From positions 8,222-46,620 of the IMG/VR virus record IMGVR_UViG_3300001686_000005: a stretch of DNA of 38,399 nucleotides; one strand, written 5' to 3'. This document shows, in pieces, positions 26,179-33,523 of the stretch (position 1 is the stretch's first letter; each line of letters starts with the position of its first letter). The notes under the pieces were generated by a model. The model was not told the origin of the DNA and did no database searches. It worked only from the letters and a program-made list of their open reading frames with translations. The stretch is from a virus. The position numbers were made by a program, and so were the translations under genes.

Positions 26179-26946
26179 TTACTCCTCTCCGACTGCCCGG
26201 GGTCCGTTCGTCTTGGCCCGGATCCGTCCGAGCGTTTTGCGGGTGGTGTCGGCCTTGGCTCCGAGGTGCTGTCCGATGTGGAGTTGCACTTCTGACGGTT
26301 TCGCGTCGGGGTGGTCGTCCAGGTATCGGGTGATGGCCGGAACCAGTTCCATGTCTGGGGTGAGCCATTCGGGGGCGGTCGCGGACATCTGGGTGACCGT
26401 GGCCAGTTCGGTGGCTGGTTCCGGTGCGGCCGGTAATGCGGGTGCGGTTGTCTTGGGTGCCGGTTTCGGCGCGGGGGTCGCCTTGGGCGCTGCTGGCTTC
26501 TTGGCGCGGTGGGCGGTGAGTCCTCGGCGCATCACCAACATGTGGATGATGGCCGCGAGCATGGCGGGGGGGATCGCGCCGACCAGGAGGACGACACCCC
26601 AGATGGGGGCGAGTTTCTCCACGGACAGGAATAGGTCGAGTCCGTTCGCCGCGAGGGACAGGCTGATTCCGGCGAGTGCCAGCCGGCGGGCGTAGAGCCG
26701 GGTGGGGTCGTCGGTGGTGCGGGACAGCCAGATTCGGGTGGCGGTGTAGGCGACGGCGTCGAGGCAGACGGGCCATACCCAGGAAAGCCAGTCGTGGAAT
26801 CCGCATGCGTCGGCGAGGTCGCGGGAGGAGTTGAACGACAGCACGGCCGCGCCTCCCACGATGATGCTGGACATGGCGTGGATGTCCAGCTCGGAGAACC
26901 AGCGGTGTCCTTTGTTGGATCCGGTGGTCCGCCCTTCCGTGTTCAC
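26179..26946 (-). CDS. DUF2637-like (Spd-type) membrane protein, 255 aa
   Basis: Leftward gene with GTG at 26946; AAAGGAG lies 6 bases upstream inside a sequence resembling the phage operator. Four membrane segments: about 24-42, 52-70, 88-106 and 114-138, with the SFNSSRDLADACGFHDWLSW and VWPVCLDAVAYTATRIWL blocks typical of DUF2637, a family found with tra genes on actinobacterial plasmids. A Pro/Ala/Lys linker leads to a helix-turn-helix-like tail (SEVQLHIGQHLGAKADTTRK). Spd proteins help plasmid spread within the mycelium; that this one does so is inference. Confidence 0.8.
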   Translation of the reverse strand: MNTEGRTTGSNKGHRWFSELDIHAMSSIIVGGAAVLSFNSSRDLADACGFHDWLSWVWPVCLDAVAYTATRIWLSRTTDDPTRLYARRLALAGISLSLAANGLDLFLSVEKLAPIWGVVLLVGAIPPAMLAAIIHMLVMRRGLTAHRAKKPAAPKATPAPKPAPKTTAPALPAAPEPATELATVTQMSATAPEWLTPDMELVPAITRYLDDHPDAKPSEVQLHIGQHLGAKADTTRKTLGRIRAKTNGPRAVGEE

Positions 26947-26992
26947 TGTCAACTCCTTTGCTCCGATTGCGGGTAGACATCTCCTTGGGTTG

Positions 26993-27002
26993 TGGTACAC
27001 CA
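26993..27002. promoter_or_regulatory. Palindrome TGGTACACCA, candidate GntR operator
   Basis: TGGT and ACCA arms with a 2-base asymmetric centre, the form typical of GntR-family sites. It overlaps the -10 of the leftward operon promoter and lies 55 bp from the divergent GntR gene. Confidence 0.5.
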
Positions 27003-27028
27003 TAGAGTACGCCAGAGGGGTGCGGCAA
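26999..27028 (-). promoter_or_regulatory. Promoter of the transfer-like operon
   Basis: TTGCCG (27023-27028), 18 bp, TATGGT (26999-27004). The only plausible promoter upstream of 26946. Confidence 0.5.
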
Positions 27029-27056
27029 CATCAACGAGTTGAATGGGAGGGCAGGA

Positions 27057-27257
27057 ATGACGTCCGATGAGCTAACGTGCCTGGTGGAAAAGGCTATTCG
27101 CGATGGCAAATATAAGTCGGGGGGGAAGGTCCCCGGCGAAAACGAACTGGCCAGGCAGCACGGGGTTTCCCGAACGATGGTCCGGGAGGCGTATGCCCGT
27201 CTCACCGGGCGCGGGATCCTGGTCAAACGGAAGAGCTTCGGCACCTTCGTGGCCTGA
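27057..27257 (+). CDS. GntR-type winged-helix repressor, DNA-binding domain only, 66 aa
   Basis: Rightward gene; ATG at 27057 behind GGGAGGGCAGG. The whole protein is one GntR winged helix: KSGGKVPGENELARQHGVSR, TMVREAYARLTGRGIL, and a wing VKRKSFGTFVA. The usual C-terminal effector domain is absent. GntR-family KorA/TraR/KorSA proteins repress tra operons of Streptomyces plasmids, and this gene is divergent from a tra-like operon with a palindrome on its promoter, so the same role is likely. A short terminator follows. Confidence 0.8.
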   Translation: MTSDELTCLVEKAIRDGKYKSGGKVPGENELARQHGVSRTMVREAYARLTGRGILVKRKSFGTFVA

Positions 27258-27271
27258 GCCGAGAACGGCAG

Positions 27272-27302
27272 CAGCCCCCGACCGGCATCCGGTCGGGGGC
27301 TG
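27272..27302. terminator. Bidirectional terminator
   Basis: CAGCCCCCGACCGG (27272-27285) and CCGGTCGGGGGCTG (27289-27302) form a perfect 14-bp stem with loop CAT between the GntR gene and the convergent gene at 27315. Confidence 0.75.
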
Positions 27303-27314
27303 TTCTGCGACAGG

Positions 27315-27500
27315 CTACTTGACGTAGACGCGGCCAGCCTTCTCGTCGATGCTGACGATCTTCTTGGCCATCAGGCACTCCGAGGGCTTGATCTTGTCGC
27401 CCACGTGGGGTTTCCTGCGCCACAAGCCGAGCCACGTGTCACCGCGCCACACGCTCCACACGTCACGCTCAGGCTTCTTCTCGGTCGGGAAATTGGGCAT
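27315..27500 (-). CDS. Small barrel-like protein, 61 aa
   Basis: Leftward gene; ATG at 27500 behind GGAGGACCG. Sequence RDVWSVWRGDTWLGLWRR, then KPSECLMAKKIVSIDEKAGRVYVK: Trp-rich strand start and a KxIVSIDxxxGRVYV ending typical of small barrels. Driven by promoter 27531-27559, whose -10 is covered by a 24-bp palindrome. Function unknown. Confidence 0.7.
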   Translation of the reverse strand: MPNFPTEKKPERDVWSVWRGDTWLGLWRRKPHVGDKIKPSECLMAKKIVSIDEKAGRVYVK

Positions 27501-27509
27501 GCGGTCCTC

Positions 27510-27533
27510 CATCGGTGTTGTGGAACACCGATG
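27510..27533. repeat. Perfect 10-bp inverted repeat overlapping a -10 box
   Basis: CATCGGTGTT-GTGG-AACACCGATG. It covers the -10 and the leader of the gene at 27500, so it could be an operator or an RNA hairpin that ends just before the GGAGG site. Confidence 0.6.
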
Positions 27534-27559
27534 GTACAGAAGTTGACGAACCAAGTCAA
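27531..27559 (-). promoter_or_regulatory. Leftward promoter
   Basis: TTGACT (27554-27559), 17 bp, TACCAT (27531-27536). Related to the early family by its TTGACT-TGGTTCGTC start but lacking ATCCC. Confidence 0.6.
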
Positions 27560-27594
27560 TTCGATGAATCGAGGCGTCGCTACACTTCGTGACC

Positions 27595-27834
27595 ATGCCG
27601 ACCGAATACGCCATCACACTGACCGGTACCCCAGACGGACTATGGCTTGCCCGATGCGACCAGGAAAAACTACTTACCGTAGGTCCAACGCTCCGTGACG
27701 CCCTGGACGACATGGCCCTTGTGCTGGACCGCATCCGCCGCGACGAAAACGACAACGCCCCCCACGCCGAAGCGCGAGGGGCGTTGTCCACCAAGGAGTC
27801 CCATCAACCGATACCGGAGGTCGGGAGCTCCTGA
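27595..27834 (+). CDS. HicB-like antitoxin-type small protein, 79 aa
   Basis: Rightward gene; ATG at 27595 (or GTG 27589) lies only 2-8 bases after TACACT, so leaderless. Residues 3-45 (EYAITLTGTPDGLWLARCDQ, then VGPTLRDALDDMALVL) follow the partial RNase-H-like fold of HicB-type proteins: strand, G-x-W-x-A, then G-x-T-x-x-AL helix. The last third overlaps an 11-bp inverted repeat (27751-27788). Not adjacent to the HicA-like gene at 3599. Tentative. Confidence 0.55.
   Translation: MPTEYAITLTGTPDGLWLARCDQEKLLTVGPTLRDALDDMALVLDRIRRDENDNAPHAEARGALSTKESHQPIPEVGSS
27751..27788. repeat. 11-bp inverted repeat within coding sequence
   Basis: GACAACGCCCC (27751-27761) and GGGGCGTTGTC (27778-27788) inside the HicB-like gene, about 46 bp before its stop. 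It looks like a terminator and may mean the true gene end or transcription end is here. Confidence 0.5.
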
Positions 27835-27927
27835 ACTGTAGGTCAATTGGTTGCAGAGCGCAACACATCCCGGATCGTAATATCAGGCTGCCTGTCACGA
27901 CGTCACTCACCGTGCACACTGTGAGAT

Positions 27928-28782
27928 GTGAACGATCACCAGTGCGCAACCCACTGTGGCCGCCCGGCCCCCGAAACGGGGCTGTGCCGTACCTGCTCGG
28001 ACGCGCTATGCGCGGACTTGCGCACGGTGTGTGACCGCATCACCGACAGCCACGGCAACCCCGTCCGCACCCTCGCTGACGAACTTCTCGTCACCCTCAC
28101 CCGAAGCAACCGCACCACCAACGCCCGCGTCGGCGGCCGGTCCGCCACCACCCCACTGCCCTGGCACGAAGCCGCCGGAGACACCGTCCGGCGGCTTCGC
28201 TCAGTACTAGGAACGTGGGCTTCACGCCTACACCTGTTGTACTCGCCGAAACTCCCGGACCCCACCGACCCCACCGGCTGGTTCCAACCACCACCGGACT
28301 TCACCGCCGATATCGAGTCGCTGGCCGCCTGGTTGCTGCGTCACCCATCGTGGATGACACAGCACCCCGACGCCGATGATCTATACGTGGACATCACCGG
28401 CGTCATCGGTGAGGCGTGGCGCATCATCGACCATGCTCCCGACCGCTGGTACGCCGGACCGTGCTCCGTGAAGGACTGCACTGGCCAGGTGTTCGGGGAC
28501 CCCGGCGGCGCGGTGGGCGTGTGCCCGGTATGCGGCAGTAGTTACGACATGGCGCAGCGTCGCGCCTTCCTGTTGGACGCGGCCCGCAACTACGTGCTGA
28601 CGGCGGCCGAGCTGTCCCGGGCGTTGCCGGTCCTGTTGGGGGTCGCGGTCAACCGCAAGACGATCACCACCTGGGCGAACCGAGGAATCCTCATCGCCGT
28701 GGATCACGACGACCGGCGCGGCTGGCCCCTGTACCGCATGGGTGACGTGGAAGCGTTGGTGCTCAAGAAGGTCAGCGCGTAG
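27928..28782 (+). CDS. Zinc-ribbon and helix-turn-helix protein, 284 aa
   Basis: Rightward gene with GTG at 27928; no Shine-Dalgarno, and CACACT lies 7 bases upstream, so perhaps leaderless. N-terminal CATHCGRP...CRTC and a central CSVKDC...CPVCG supply two zinc sites. The C-terminal 70 residues (YVLTAAELSRALPVLLG, then NRKTITTWANRGIL and PLYRMGDVEALV) form a MerR/excisionase-like winged helix. Such proteins often lie just upstream of terminase genes in actinophages and are annotated as DNA-binding. A late-gene regulator or packaging aid would fit, but this is not shown. Confidence 0.75.
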   Translation: MNDHQCATHCGRPAPETGLCRTCSDALCADLRTVCDRITDSHGNPVRTLADELLVTLTRSNRTTNARVGGRSATTPLPWHEAAGDTVRRLRSVLGTWASRLHLLYSPKLPDPTDPTGWFQPPPDFTADIESLAAWLLRHPSWMTQHPDADDLYVDITGVIGEAWRIIDHAPDRWYAGPCSVKDCTGQVFGDPGGAVGVCPVCGSSYDMAQRRAFLLDAARNYVLTAAELSRALPVLLGVAVNRKTITTWANRGILIAVDHDDRRGWPLYRMGDVEALVLKKVSA

Positions 28783-29542
28783 CCGCCCGCAACACCGCCA
28801 TCGTCGCCCGCCCCACAACCTCCCCCGTGCTGTTCCCCGAGAACACAACCAGGTTCACAATCCAGTCACGGGAGGTCCCCAACGTCGGAGTCCACGTCTG
28901 AGTCGACGACAACGCCGTGTTCGGAATCTTGTACGCGTTGTGAATCGATTGCGGATTCGTCGCGGACGCAGCCAACGCCGGAGTCAACGACACCCAGTTG
29001 CCCCCCGTGGTGTTCGTGGAATCTTCCGTGAACGTCTCCCCCGACAACGAGTCCACCGACATCCCCGCGTACCACAACACCGCCGGAGCCGTCGCCCCCG
29101 GATTCAGGTTGTCCGACGGGGCGGTGGACGTTCCCGTAGCCCCCGTCGCGTCATTCGCCCACGGCTGACCTGCCGCCGGAGACACCCCCGCGAACTCATC
29201 CGCCGTCATCGCGTAGCACTGGTCGCCGGTCGGCATCGTCACCGTGATTGTGTCGCCCGCCTGCAACGCGGTCGCCAACACCGAATACCACACCTCATTG
29301 ATACCGAATGTGGAATTGGTTTTCGTGAACGGATGCGCCCAGGTGTTCGACCGAGTGTCCGCGATCGTCACCGACCCGGAGGTGTAGTTGAACCCCGCGA
29401 AATGCACCACCACCAAGTGTCCCACCGCACACCCTCCGGCGGGCACAGTGACCGCCAGGGTCGAGGCGCTGGACGCCTGCGTCGCGGTGCCCACGCTCTG
29501 CACAAAGGACAGGGGCACGTTCGGATTCATGGAAGCAGGCAC
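28772..29542 (-). CDS. Leftward beta-rich virion- or surface-type protein, 256 aa
   Basis: Only leftward gene near the late operon; convergent with the gene ending at 28782 (11-bp overlap). GTG at 29542 is chosen for AAAGGGGGTACTCC; ATG 29530 is possible. Thr/Ser/Gly/Ala-rich with repeated beta-strand texture: STLAVTVPAGGCAVGHLVVV, GSVTIADTRSNTW, DTITVTMPTGDQ. This layout is found in phage tail or decoration proteins and secreted adhesin-like domains. No signal peptide. May be an independently transcribed moron-type gene. Confidence 0.65.
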   Translation of the reverse strand: MPASMNPNVPLSFVQSVGTATQASSASTLAVTVPAGGCAVGHLVVVHFAGFNYTSGSVTIADTRSNTWAHPFTKTNSTFGINEVWYSVLATALQAGDTITVTMPTGDQCYAMTADEFAGVSPAAGQPWANDATGATGTSTAPSDNLNPGATAPAVLWYAGMSVDSLSGETFTEDSTNTTGGNWVSLTPALAASATNPQSIHNAYKIPNTALSSTQTWTPTLGTSRDWIVNLVVFSGNSTGEVVGRATMAVLRAATR

Positions 29543-29647
29543 CGGAGTACCCCCTTTCCCGTCGGGGTGTCGTGGTGACACGGTAGCGGGTTGTGTGGTT
29601 GAATCCATGGCACCACGGGTGAGCCATGCCTTCAAGGGGGTGACACC

Positions 29648-29857
29648 GTGGATCTTGCCTCCCTCTGGCGGCTCCTCTGGCCCGGCTGGGACGCCTTGTG
29701 GCCCAACATCCTCGCTTCCGTCATCTGCGGTTTCGTCGCATGGCTCTGGGCGCGTCGCCATGTCCGCCGAATCCACCGCAAACTGGACCGACTTCACGAG
29801 CACCTAGGCGTCGAGGACACTCCGTCGAAAAGCAACACCACACAAGGCCCAACCTAG
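29648..29857 (+). CDS. Small membrane protein, 69 aa
   Basis: Rightward gene; GTG at 29648 behind AAGGGGGTGACACC. One hydrophobic segment (WPNILASVICGFVAWLWA, residues 18-35) after a Trp-rich start, then a basic part (RRHVRRIHRKLDRLHEH) and a polar tail. This N-out, basic-in layout is seen in many phage membrane peptides, holin-like or terminase-neighbouring. Stop codon lies in the loop of a terminator. Confidence 0.65.
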   Translation: MDLASLWRLLWPGWDALWPNILASVICGFVAWLWARRHVRRIHRKLDRLHEHLGVEDTPSKSNTTQGPT

Positions 29858-29873
29858 GCGGTTGGGCCTTTTT
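29844..29873 (+). terminator. Rho-independent terminator with U-tract
   Basis: AAGGCCCAACC (29844-29854) and GGTTGGGCCTT (29860-29870) make an 11-bp stem, loop TAGGC, followed by TTTTT. It is the clearest intrinsic terminator in the window and sits 18 bp before the TerS-like start. Confidence 0.85.
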
Positions 29874-29890
29874 CAATGGGAGGTCACCCC

Positions 29891-30469
29891 ATGGCGTTCG
29901 ACAAATGCGAATCGAACCTACGCGGCAAGGACGACGAAGGCAACCGCCGTATCGGCAAGTGCCAGCGCCCCGCCGGATGGGGGACGCAACACGCTGGATT
30001 CGGTCAGTGCAAACTGCACGGCGGGAACACGAAGAACGCGAACATCAGCGGGTCGGCCGAGGTTCTCAAGCGCGACGTCGACAAGATCTTGGGCAAGCTG
30101 GACATCACCCCCATTGACGACCCGCTGACGGAACTGTCAAAACTGGCCGGGGAAGTCACCGCCTGGAAGAACATCATTGCCGAACGCGTCGCGTTCCTCA
30201 AGGACGTCAGCTACGAAGGCGAAAAAACCGGTGAGCAAATCAAGGGCGAAGTGATCGTTTTCGAACGCGCCCTGGACCGTTGCAACACCGTTCTTGTCGG
30301 AATGGCGCGGCTCAACATCGACGAACGCCTTGCGCGCATCTCCGAGATGCAAGCACAACTCGTCGCGGACGCCCTGGCCGCCGTGCTCGGTGAGATGGGC
30401 ATGGACCTCGGGGCGCAGCGGGAGGCGAAGACTCGTGTTGCGGAAAAGCTTCGCCTCGCTGCTGGCTGA
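29891..30469 (+). CDS. terS: Small terminase subunit-like protein, 192 aa
   Basis: Rightward gene; ATG at 29891 behind GGGAGGTCACCCC. Residues 1-50 hold CESNLRGKDDEGNRRIGKCQ and FGQCKLHGGNTKN, the Cys/His-containing N-terminus seen in proteins directly upstream of TerL in many actinophages. The rest is helical, with coiled-coil-like stretches (DPLTELSKLAGEVTAWKNII, DALAAVLGEM), as expected for a TerS oligomer that recognises the packaging site. Its end overlaps TerL by 35 bases. Assignment rests on position and pattern. Confidence 0.7.
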   Translation: MAFDKCESNLRGKDDEGNRRIGKCQRPAGWGTQHAGFGQCKLHGGNTKNANISGSAEVLKRDVDKILGKLDITPIDDPLTELSKLAGEVTAWKNIIAERVAFLKDVSYEGEKTGEQIKGEVIVFERALDRCNTVLVGMARLNIDERLARISEMQAQLVADALAAVLGEMGMDLGAQREAKTRVAEKLRLAAG

Positions 30470-31976
30470 CCGTTTGGACCCGCCGGACCCGAACGTCTTC
30501 GCCAAGCTCGAATACATCCCCACCCCGCGACAAGCCGAATTCCATGAAGCACTCGAATTCGATGTGCTTTACGGTGGCGCGGTAGGCGGTGGAAAGACCA
30601 AGGCTCTTGTCGCCGAGGGAATCAAGCAGTGCGTATTGCATCCCGGTTTGCGCGTTGGAGCGTTCCGACGCACCTACGGTGAGCTCAAGGAATCACTGCT
30701 GGCGGAACTCGCCCAAATGATGTACGGCAAGACTGTAGGAGCCTCATGGAACGGGTCGGAATACGACCTGAAGTTCTCCAACGGATCCGTCATCATGTTC
30801 CGATACGCTGAGAGCATCGCAGACGCCAACCGTCGCCAGGGTGGCCAATACCAACTCCTGCTGTTCGACGAGCGCACCCTCACCCCGCCCGACGTGTGCG
30901 CGTTCCTCGAATCCCGGTTGCGGTCCGGCCGCTCCGACATTCCCGTTGTCGGCATCCGCTCCGGAACGAACCCCGGTGGAGTCGGGCACGGCGACGTTAA
31001 AACTCGTTACATCGAAGCCACCGACAACGGCAAAAAGGTCGTCTTCGACAAGAAGGGCCGTGCTGTCCGGTTCATTCCCTCCAAGCTGTCTGACAACCCG
31101 CACATCAACCCCGAGTACGCCGACGACCTCAAGGCCCTTCCGGACCACCTCCGCCGCGCGTTCCTGGACGGAGATTGGAACCTGTTCGCCGGACAGGTCT
31201 TCCAGGAATGGGGTACCGGGGAGCGCTACACCGTGCGCCCCATGGAGTTGCCCGCCACCTGGAAGCGGTACATCGGCGTCGACTGGGGATACACCGCGCC
31301 CTGGGCCGTCGTCTGGGGAGCCGTGGACGAAGACGGCCGCGTCTGGATCTACCGCGAGTTGTACGCCCGCCAGGTCGGAGAAGCCGAACAGGCTCAACGC
31401 ATCCTGGCCGCTGAAGCCGCCGGGGAAGTCGTGTCCGACCGATTCGCCGACGATGCCATGTGGGCCACCCGGGGCGACGCCAAACCCATCTCTGACATCT
31501 ACGCGGAGAACGGCGTCCACCTCACCCGTGCCGGAAAGGGCGCGGGAAGCCGCGTCAACGGCTGGCAGCGCATCCACACCTACCTGAAGGAAGCGCCCGC
31601 CTGTCCGCATCACCGCGCATTGGGGCAGGAAACCTGCCCGAATCTTCACGTGTTCGACACGTGCGCCAACTTCATTCGCACCATTCCCGCGTTGCCGCAT
31701 GCTAAGACCGGCGACCCGGAAGATGTCGACACCAGCTCGGACGACCACATCGCGGACGCGCTTCGCTACATGCTCGTCAACATGGGCTCCGGTCCTGAGT
31801 TCGTGATCCTGGATGAGTTGCCCACCGTCGACTCGATTCCGATGGCGCAGCCGCTCGGCCCGTATGCCTACGTGCCCAGGCCCGACTATGAGCCTTACAC
31901 CTACGACGATTACGGGGCGGAGGTGAACATGCCATGGGCTTCTGGCAACGGCTATTCGGATCGCAGGACGTGGTGA
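30435..31976 (+). CDS. terL: Terminase large subunit, 513 aa
   Basis: Rightward gene; GTG at 30435 behind GGGAGGCGAAGACTC. ATPase domain with Walker A-like GGAVGGGKT (47-55) and Walker B LLLFDE (141-146), then an RNase-H-like nuclease with GVDWGYT (Asp283), FADDAMW (339-340) and TSSDDHIADALRY (436-437). It powers DNA entry into the prohead through the portal and cuts the concatemer. Length and motif spacing are normal. The last 43 bases overlap the portal start, implying coupled translation. Confidence 0.95.
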   Translation: MLRKSFASLLADRLDPPDPNVFAKLEYIPTPRQAEFHEALEFDVLYGGAVGGGKTKALVAEGIKQCVLHPGLRVGAFRRTYGELKESLLAELAQMMYGKTVGASWNGSEYDLKFSNGSVIMFRYAESIADANRRQGGQYQLLLFDERTLTPPDVCAFLESRLRSGRSDIPVVGIRSGTNPGGVGHGDVKTRYIEATDNGKKVVFDKKGRAVRFIPSKLSDNPHINPEYADDLKALPDHLRRAFLDGDWNLFAGQVFQEWGTGERYTVRPMELPATWKRYIGVDWGYTAPWAVVWGAVDEDGRVWIYRELYARQVGEAEQAQRILAAEAAGEVVSDRFADDAMWATRGDAKPISDIYAENGVHLTRAGKGAGSRVNGWQRIHTYLKEAPACPHHRALGQETCPNLHVFDTCANFIRTIPALPHAKTGDPEDVDTSSDDHIADALRYMLVNMGSGPEFVILDELPTVDSIPMAQPLGPYAYVPRPDYEPYTYDDYGAEVNMPWASGNGYSDRRTW

Positions 31977-33523
31977 CCGAGACTGTCAAGGAAATCGACC
32001 CCACCAAGACGCCTACGCGCTCCGGATTCGAATACGGAATCCCCGAGGGCGGTATCAACGAGTACACCCAGGGCATGGGGGCCGCGACCCAAACCGATCG
32101 TCGCTCCATGATGCAGCAGCTCTACGAGTCGTATCTTGCGTGTCCGTGGAGCTGGGCGTGCACCAACGCTATTGCGCGCACCATCACCGCCGGTGGGCTC
32201 ATGACCGATTGGGACTCCGACACCGGGGAAGGCGACCAGGAAGCCCCCGACAAGCCAGACAATGTGCTGGCGTTGGAACGGCTTCTGAAGTACTGCAACC
32301 CGCAGGAAGACATGCGTCAACTGTTGCGGGGAATCATCTCCGACCTGTTGGTGTTCGGGGACGCCTACATTGAGGTGGTATGGCTCGGTGGCGTTCCGGT
32401 GTCCATGTACAGCCTGGACTGCCCGTCCACGTTTCCCTTGGCGAACGAGCACGGCGAAGTCACCGGATACGTTCAGGTCACCGAATTTGGTCAGCGCGCC
32501 GAGTTCAAACCCAAGGAAATTATTCACATCTCCCTGGACTCGCCCCGGTCGGGCGTGTTTGGCGTGTCCCCCACGCAAGCCGCGTTGCTTCCTGTCACAG
32601 CATGGCTTTTCACCGCCGCATCTCTGAAGGAGACGTTCCGCAAGGGGAATCCCCCGAACGTGCACGTCGACATGCCGCAAGGGCTTTCACAGCCGGAGAT
32701 GAACCGGTGGACCGCGCAGTACATGCAACGCAACATCGGGCCACGCAACATCGGGTTCCCGCTCATGACCAAGGGCGGCGCGGCCGTAAAGGAATTGCAG
32801 CAGAACCGCATTGAGGAATACCTGCACACGCTCGACCAGAAGCGTGACGAGATCCTCGCCACCTACGGTGTGCCACCCGCCGAAGCTGGAGTGATCGAGT
32901 CCGGAAACCTGGGCGGCGGCACAGGAGAATCCCAGCGCAAGACGTTCCTTGTCAACACATGCCAGCCCATCGCGGAACTCGTGCTGGAAAAGTTGAACTT
33001 CTACATCGTGCAACGCGGATTTGGGATCCAGGGCTGGCACCTCAAGTTCGGCGAAGTCGACATGCGCGACTCCAAGACCATCGAAGACATCCGGGACATT
33101 CGTTTGCGGAACGGTGCCTGGACCCTGGACCGCTACCGCGCCGACATCGGAGAGCCCGCCGTGGACGGCGGGGACGCGGCCGTGTTGGTGGACCGCCAGA
33201 ACCTGGTGTTGTGGCGCGACATGGACGCCAAGTCCAAGGCGCAGATCGCAAGGGACCTCAAGGGTTCCGCCCTGGATCCCGGGGAACCGGGCGAGAAGGA
33301 CGACCCGATGGCGTTGGAGAAGCCGGAGAAGCCGGAGATCCCGCCCGCACTCGCGGCCGGGGCCGGGCTTCCCGGGGTCCCGCCGGCACCGCCGGGCGCG
33401 CCGCCCGGGCCGGGCGGGCGCAAACCGCCAGGCAGCCGGCCGCCACGTGAATCGTGGCAACAGCGTTACCGAACACGGTTGCGAGAAGCGTTGAAGGCGC
33501 TCCCTGATGACTTCGCCGATTGA
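31934..33523 (+). CDS. Portal protein, 529 aa
   Basis: Rightward gene; ATG at 31934 behind GGAGGTGAACATGCC. Follows TerL as expected and shows portal hallmarks: SYLACPWSWACTNAIARTIT near residue 65, a crown/wing region with ISDLLVFGDAYIEVVW (near 140), and LDQKRDEILATYGVPPAEAG (near 300) as in HK97-type portals. The C-terminal 90 residues are Pro/Gly-rich and basic. It forms the dodecameric ring at one vertex through which DNA passes. Confidence 0.9.
   Translation: MGFWQRLFGSQDVVTETVKEIDPTKTPTRSGFEYGIPEGGINEYTQGMGAATQTDRRSMMQQLYESYLACPWSWACTNAIARTITAGGLMTDWDSDTGEGDQEAPDKPDNVLALERLLKYCNPQEDMRQLLRGIISDLLVFGDAYIEVVWLGGVPVSMYSLDCPSTFPLANEHGEVTGYVQVTEFGQRAEFKPKEIIHISLDSPRSGVFGVSPTQAALLPVTAWLFTAASLKETFRKGNPPNVHVDMPQGLSQPEMNRWTAQYMQRNIGPRNIGFPLMTKGGAAVKELQQNRIEEYLHTLDQKRDEILATYGVPPAEAGVIESGNLGGGTGESQRKTFLVNTCQPIAELVLEKLNFYIVQRGFGIQGWHLKFGEVDMRDSKTIEDIRDIRLRNGAWTLDRYRADIGEPAVDGGDAAVLVDRQNLVLWRDMDAKSKAQIARDLKGSALDPGEPGEKDDPMALEKPEKPEIPPALAAGAGLPGVPPAPPGAPPGPGGRKPPGSRPPRESWQQRYRTRLREALKALPDDFAD

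Noticed and set aside
23158-26295. Rightward open frame of 1045 codons
   Set aside because: Complement of the translocase and zinc-finger genes; composition (Arg, His, Pro, Val) is that of a shadow frame, and the opposite strand encodes clear FtsK motifs.
26944-26960. Another copy of the early promoter (GAGTTGACA) upstream of the DUF2637-like gene
   Set aside because: The ATCCC extension is missing, no -10 box lies 17 bp downstream, and the AAAGGAG serves as the ribosome site of the GTG start at 26946.
25484-27244. Long leftward open frame of 586 codons
   Set aside because: It is antiparallel in frame to three well-supported leftward genes (26946, 26175) shifted by one base, is Arg/Pro-rich as expected of an off-frame reading of GC-rich genes, and lacks a ribosome site.
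30744-31748. Leftward frame of 334 codons opposite terL
   Set aside because: Shadow of the terminase gene, which has intact Walker and nuclease motifs.
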